A stretch of 64,000 bases of DNA from DASYXZ01 sp035308965. GTDB taxonomy: Bacteria > Acidobacteriota > Terriglobia > UBA7540. Shown in pieces: positions 60,181 to 64,000 of this stretch. How positions within the stretch are numbered: position 1 is the first letter of the stretch; each line of letters opens with the position of its first letter. Below the pieces are notes generated by a model. That model saw only the letters and a list, made by a program, of their open reading frames with translations. It did no database searches and had not been told where the DNA came from. Where the stretch lies: the NCBI GenBank assembly GCA_035308965.1, contig DATGFN010000024.1, positions 35,867-99,866 on the forward strand, given 5' to 3'. The translations under genes were made by a program, and so were the position numbers.

Positions 60181-62190
60181 CTATTTCAAGAGTTTCAGTA
60201 GTTCCGTCTCGCCAATGGTTTTCACTCCCAGGGATTTGGCTTTGTCTAGTTTCGATCCCGGCTCCGCGCCCACCACCACGTAGTCGGTTTTCTTGCTGAC
60301 CGAGCCAACCACGCGGCCGCCGGCATCTTCGATCATCGCCTTGGCATCGTCGCGCGAATAGTTGGGCAGAGTGCCGGTAAGCACAAACTGTTTTCCTTCG
60401 AGTGTCTGGTTTCCGCGCTTCACTGCTTTTTCCTGTTTGAATTGCAAACCTGCGTTGCGCAATTTTTCGATCACCTGAAGATTTCGCTTCTCGCCGAAAA
60501 ATGCGGCGATGCTTTCCGCAATTCTGGGCCCGACCTCCTCAACTTCGGTCAGTTCTTCGGCGCTGGCTTTGGCCACCTTGTCGAGCGATCCAAAGTGATC
60601 CGCCAGGAACTGCGCCGTGCGCTCGCCGACAAAACGAATGCCGATGGCAAATATCACCCGCGCCAGTTCGGCTTTCTTGCTGTTCTCGATTTCCTCCAGC
60701 AGGTTGGCGGCTGACTTGTCTCCCATGCGCTCCAAGTTGGCCAATTGGTCTTGGGTCAAGCTGTAGAGGTCCGCCGCGTCGTGGACTATTTTCTTGTCCA
60801 CCAATTGATCCACCAGGGCGTCGCCCAGGCCGTCTATGTTCATGGCGCGGCGTGCCGCAAAATGCAGCAAGGACTCCTTGAGTTGGGCCGGACAGGCCAC
60901 GTTGACGCAGCGGTAAGCCACCTCACCCTCGGCTCGAAAAACGGCTTCGCCGCATACCGGACATTTTTTCGGCATGCGGAACTCGCGGCCGTCCGGGGCT
61001 GCCTTCGCCACCTTGACGATTTGCGGGATCACCTCGCCCGCGCGCTGGATCAGCACGGTATCGCCAATTTTCAGGCCCAGGCGTTCGATCTCATCCATGT
61101 TGTGGAGGGTGGCGTGGCTTACCGTGACGCCGCCCACATCCACCGGCTCCAAATCGGCCACGGGAGTGAGCGTGCCCGTGCGTCCCACCTGGGCGCGAAT
61201 GTCCATCACACGAGTGGTAGCCTGGCGCGCCGCGTATTTATAAGCTACGGCCCAGCGCGGTGACTTGGCCGTGGTCCCCAATTCCTGCCACAGCCGCGTG
61301 TCATCCACCTTCACCACGATGCCGTCAATTTCGTAGTCCAGCTTGTCGCGCTTCGATTCCCACTGCTCGATGTAGGCCAGCACATCATTGAACGTAGGAC
61401 ACAAGCGCCAGTGCGGGTTGACCTTGAAGCCCAGCTTGGATAGCACCTCCAGTGATTGCGAGTGCCGCGCAAAGGGCTCCGCGCCCTTCACCAGAAGATA
61501 GTAAATGAAAATATCCAGTTTACGCTCGGCGACGATTTTAGAATCGAGCAGCCGCATGGTGCCCGCGGCGGAGTTGCGCGGGTTGGCAAATTTAGACTCG
61601 CCCGCGGCTTCTCTTTGAGCGTTCAATTGGTCGAACGCTTTGCGGAACATCAAGACTTCGCCGCGCACCTCGAAGCGTGGGGGCCTGCCGATGGGATCGA
61701 GTTTCTTGGGTTCGAGTTTAAGAGGCACGGACCGGATGGTCTTCACATTGGGGGTGACGTCTTCGCCCTCCAAGCCGTCGCCGCGCGTCACACCGTTGGT
61801 GAGCGCGCCATTCTCATAAGTCAGCGCCATGGAGAGTCCGTCGAGCTTTAACTCCGCCACGTAGGCTACACTTTCGCGGCCCGCAAGCTCGCGGACCCGG
61901 CGGTCAAAATCGGTCAACTCCTCCACGGAATAAGTGTTGTCCAGGCTGATCATGGGGGTGGAGTGGCGGACCTTGGGAAAAGCTTCGGCGGGCTGACCTC
62001 CTACGCGCTGGGAGGGCGAGTCGGGAGTGATGAGCTCGGGATGCGAGCGCTCCAGTTCCTGAAGGCGCCGCATCATCTTGTCAAATTCGAAATCGGAAAT
62101 CTCCGGGTCGTCCTGAACGTAGTAGCGATGCTCGTGATAGCGGAGCTCGTTTCGCAATTTTTCGATTTCCTTTTCGATGCTCTTCGCCAC
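60181..62190 (-). CDS. ligA: NAD-dependent DNA ligase
   Basis: A 669-residue LigA. The Ia domain (HRYYVQDDPEISDFEFD) binds NMN. The adenylation active site AELKLDGLS has Lys at about 115. An OB fold, a four-Cys zinc finger (CPVCGEAVFRAEGEVAYRC) and helix-hairpin-helix repeats (MNIDGLGDALVDQLV) follow, then a C-terminal BRCT domain (GKQFVLTGTLPNYSRDDAK). It seals nicks in replication and repair. Length is typical. No replication genes adjacent. The start codon is ATG at 62190. Confidence 0.97.
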   Translation of the reverse strand: MAKSIEKEIEKLRNELRYHEHRYYVQDDPEISDFEFDKMMRRLQELERSHPELITPDSPSQRVGGQPAEAFPKVRHSTPMISLDNTYSVEELTDFDRRVRELAGRESVAYVAELKLDGLSMALTYENGALTNGVTRGDGLEGEDVTPNVKTIRSVPLKLEPKKLDPIGRPPRFEVRGEVLMFRKAFDQLNAQREAAGESKFANPRNSAAGTMRLLDSKIVAERKLDIFIYYLLVKGAEPFARHSQSLEVLSKLGFKVNPHWRLCPTFNDVLAYIEQWESKRDKLDYEIDGIVVKVDDTRLWQELGTTAKSPRWAVAYKYAARQATTRVMDIRAQVGRTGTLTPVADLEPVDVGGVTVSHATLHNMDEIERLGLKIGDTVLIQRAGEVIPQIVKVAKAAPDGREFRMPKKCPVCGEAVFRAEGEVAYRCVNVACPAQLKESLLHFAARRAMNIDGLGDALVDQLVDKKIVHDAADLYSLTQDQLANLERMGDKSAANLLEEIENSKKAELARVIFAIGIRFVGERTAQFLADHFGSLDKVAKASAEELTEVEEVGPRIAESIAAFFGEKRNLQVIEKLRNAGLQFKQEKAVKRGNQTLEGKQFVLTGTLPNYSRDDAKAMIEDAGGRVVGSVSKKTDYVVVGAEPGSKLDKAKSLGVKTIGETELLKLLK

Positions 62191-62384
62191 GCGATTCCCC
62201 CTTCTCTCGTGAATGACGGCTGCGAGGCCGGGCTAAAGAATTATACCGCGAAGTCAAAACGCCGCTCGCTTCGGCTTTGGGGCTGCTTGCCGCGCTTTTG
62301 CCCAGCAACTTGACATGCGCGCGCCGGGGCTGCTAGCTTCGATACATTGATCGCTCGATGTGATCGGAATAGCGGAGGCAGGCC

Positions 62385-62771
62385 ATGAGGACGCGAATCT
62401 TATTCATACTTTTACTTTTGACCACGGCGCAGGCGGCACCGGCGCTCTGGGCGCAGGATAAAAAAGATACCGCCAAGCCCGAGAACGCCCGCTTTGGCGA
62501 TCCCACCTCCATTGGACGGGGACTACAGGGCGATCTCTACGGGGTGGTGAAGAGCGTCAAAGACGGCGAATTAGTTCTGGATAAGACGAAGTTTGGAGTC
62601 GATCAGACGGTCAAACTCGAACCCAAAACGAAATATGTGCGCGACGGTAAATCGAGTTCATTAGGCAAAATCCAAGTCGGCGACCCGGTTTATGTCGACG
62701 TCAAAACGGACAAGAAGACAAAAGTAATGATCGCAAAGAAAGTTACCAGCGGAGTCGTTGCCGGGCCATAA
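62385..62771 (+). CDS. Small exported protein of unknown function
   Basis: A 128-residue protein with signal peptide (about 1-23) and GGAGG upstream. The mature part has a small beta domain (LYGVVKSVKDGELVLDKTKF, VGDPVYVDVKTDKKTKVMI) like DUF5666-type OB-fold proteins. Very Lys rich. No partner gene. Confidence 0.8.
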   Translation: MRTRILFILLLLTTAQAAPALWAQDKKDTAKPENARFGDPTSIGRGLQGDLYGVVKSVKDGELVLDKTKFGVDQTVKLEPKTKYVRDGKSSSLGKIQVGDPVYVDVKTDKKTKVMIAKKVTSGVVAGP

Positions 62772-62830
62772 AGAAAAGCGGCAAGTGGTTGGTGGTAAGT
62801 GGCAAGTGAGAGGGAAGCCTATTAAATTTC
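62772..62830. repeat. GTGGCAAGTGG-type degenerate repeat
   Basis: GGCAAGTGGTTGGTGGTAAG then TGGCAAGTGAGAGG echoes the GTGGCGAGTGG units at 33590-33663. No gene. Confidence 0.55.
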
Positions 62831-62908
62831 ACACCCACCAGTTATCGCCGATCTCTTCCGAGCCACTTGCAACATGCCTCGCCATGGCGAGCCCCTAACC
62901 ACTAGCCT

Positions 62909-63841
62909 TTGAAGAACGCCACCCTCATTTACAATCCGGTCGCCGGGGGACAGGCGCACAAACGCGCGCGGCAGATCCAGGATGCTGCTGCGGCCTTGGC
63001 AACCCAGGGCATTGCAGCAAAAATTCTCCCCACTTCGGGACCCAACATGGCGGGCGGGCTGGCGCGCACAGCCGCCGCCCAGGGAGATGATCTGGTTCTG
63101 GTTTGCGGCGGCGATGGGACGATCAACGAGGTGATCAACGGTCTGGCGCAGACCAGCGCGACACTTGGGATCCTGCCCGGCGGTACGGCCAACATTTTCG
63201 CCAAGGAACTTGCCCTCCCCCACAATCCGGTTCGCGCAGCGCGTGAGTTAGGCCAATGGATTCCGCGCAGAATAGCCTTGGGACGCGCCACGTCGGTAAA
63301 GAACGGCGGGGGCCCTGGTGAGATCCGGTATTTCCTGAGCCTGGCAGGCATCGGCTTTGACGCCTACATCGTCCACAAGCTTGCTCCGGATTTCAAAGAA
63401 CGCTGGGGATTGCTTGCCTACGTTTGGGAAGCCATTCGCCAGGCCTTTCGCTATCCCTTTCCAGTTTTTGCTTGCCGGATGAATGACATTGAATTGTCCG
63501 CCTCATTCGCGGTGGTCCAGCGTACCGAGCGTTACGCGGGGTGGCTGCATGTGGCGCCGGGCGCTGATGTTTTCTCCCCGCGCTTCGAGGTTTGCGCTTT
63601 CAAAAGCAGGCGCTGGATGCGATATTTTCTATACGCCGCCGCAGTCGTGCTACGGCAGCACCTCCGCCTGAAGGATGTCGAGTTGAGGCCGACTGAAAGA
63701 ATCGAATGCATAGCCACCGTTCCGGACAGCCGCGTCTACTTTGAACTGGATGGAGAGAGGGTGGGCCAACTTCCCGCCACTTTCGAGATTGTCCCTGACG
63801 CGCTGACCGTGCTGGTCCCGAGCAAGAAAAGTAGCCAGTAG
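62909..63841 (+). CDS. Diacylglycerol/sphingosine kinase-family lipid kinase
   Basis: A 310-residue DAGK-catalytic-domain protein (DgkB/LCB5-like). TLIYNPVAGG opens it, VLVCGGDGTINEVING holds the nucleotide-binding GGDGT, and LGILPGGTANIFAKELALP is the downstream glycine motif. The C-terminal beta half follows (YFELDGERVGQLP). It phosphorylates a lipid hydroxyl; the acceptor is unknown. Start TTG at 62909 with no clear ribosome site; no better start is seen because the YNPVAGG block comes almost at once. Confidence 0.92.
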   Translation: MKNATLIYNPVAGGQAHKRARQIQDAAAALATQGIAAKILPTSGPNMAGGLARTAAAQGDDLVLVCGGDGTINEVINGLAQTSATLGILPGGTANIFAKELALPHNPVRAARELGQWIPRRIALGRATSVKNGGGPGEIRYFLSLAGIGFDAYIVHKLAPDFKERWGLLAYVWEAIRQAFRYPFPVFACRMNDIELSASFAVVQRTERYAGWLHVAPGADVFSPRFEVCAFKSRRWMRYFLYAAAVVLRQHLRLKDVELRPTERIECIATVPDSRVYFELDGERVGQLPATFEIVPDALTVLVPSKKSSQ

Positions 63842-64000
63842 ACGGCGGAAGGATTTAGGATCAGTGCTGTCCCATCATAAGTTGAGCAGATCCAGTTGGG
63901 TAAAAGGATCTGGATCTTGAAGTTGGTTGCTGTATTGCGAAAAGGCCAATAAAATCGGCGTTTTTTCGAAAATCGTCACGCTCAGGATTTGCAGAGTTTT
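63842..64000. other. Window end, no complete gene; possible insertion-sequence edge
   Basis: GTGCTGTCCCATCATAAGTT near 63863 resembles the outer end of some IS4-group elements, but no transposase frame can be read before the window stops. I call only an unassigned region. Confidence 0.25.

Overview
The window looks like a chromosomal segment of a Gram-negative, heterotrophic Acidobacteriota bacterium, probably a soil or subsurface lineage. This is inferred from gene content. It has lipid A genes (lpxD and an LpxL-type acyltransferase), a TonB-dependent receptor with an N-terminal carboxypeptidase-regulatory-like domain, PEGA-domain proteins, an ASPIC/UnbV (CRTAC1) giant protein and a Ser/Thr kinase with extracytoplasmic repeats. 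It also has a secreted protein of a type I associate with acidobacteria and many dispersed palindromic intergenic repeats. There are no rRNA or tRNA genes, no CRISPR array and no complete transposon. One structural RNA, RNase P RNA (rnpB), is clear.

Layout. 1-5.1 kb: two SGNH hydrolase paralogues (one cut by the window edge) around a divergent yceI/marR pair, then a CE15-like esterase. 5.2-13.1 kb, minus strand: an M48 protease with TPRs coupled to a DUF2339 membrane protein, a two-domain kinase-like/DUF92 isoprenoid-alcohol protein, and a polysaccharide deacetylase. 13.4-21.6 kb, plus strand: PEGA protein, Ser/Thr kinase, second PEGA protein, SDR oxidoreductase, CRTAC1 giant protein. 21.8-28.7 kb: PIG-L deacetylase, MFS exporter, DsbA-like protein, TonB-dependent receptor. 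28.8-35.5 kb, minus strand: a heavy-metal RND efflux operon (TolC, adaptor, CzcA-type pump) bracketed by two related small His/Cys membrane proteins. 35.6-38.1 kb: acyl-CoA ligase and a secreted protein.

38.2-41.4 kb is the main accessory region. It is a compact three-gene minus-strand cassette (predicted N4-cytosine DNA methyltransferase, SIR2-like protein, DUF262 protein) with visibly lower G+C than its flanks, and it sits next to housekeeping lpxD. I read it as a candidate anti-phage defence system.

41.4-50.0 kb: lipid A genes, an alpha/beta hydrolase-like protein with an altered nucleophile motif, GNAT, nrdR, a flippase-like membrane protein and a GH63-like glycosidase. 50.3-54.9 kb, plus strand: an eight-gene envelope-stress-like operon (ECF sigma, anti-sigma, zinc-finger membrane protein, three paralogous single-TM coiled-coil microproteins, two LiaF-like membrane proteins, the last fused to a DUF4097 domain). 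55.0-63.8 kb: aroA, rnpB with a readable promoter, a secreted metallopeptidase, a multicopper oxidase, ligA, a small exported protein and a diacylglycerol-kinase-family enzyme.

Dispersed repeats fill most gaps. One class (about 80 bp, GGGTCAG...CTGACCC outer arms) occurs at least twice with a related third copy. Another, a degenerate GTGGCGAGTGG-type satellite, has entered the coding start of the RND adaptor and lies just upstream of aroA.
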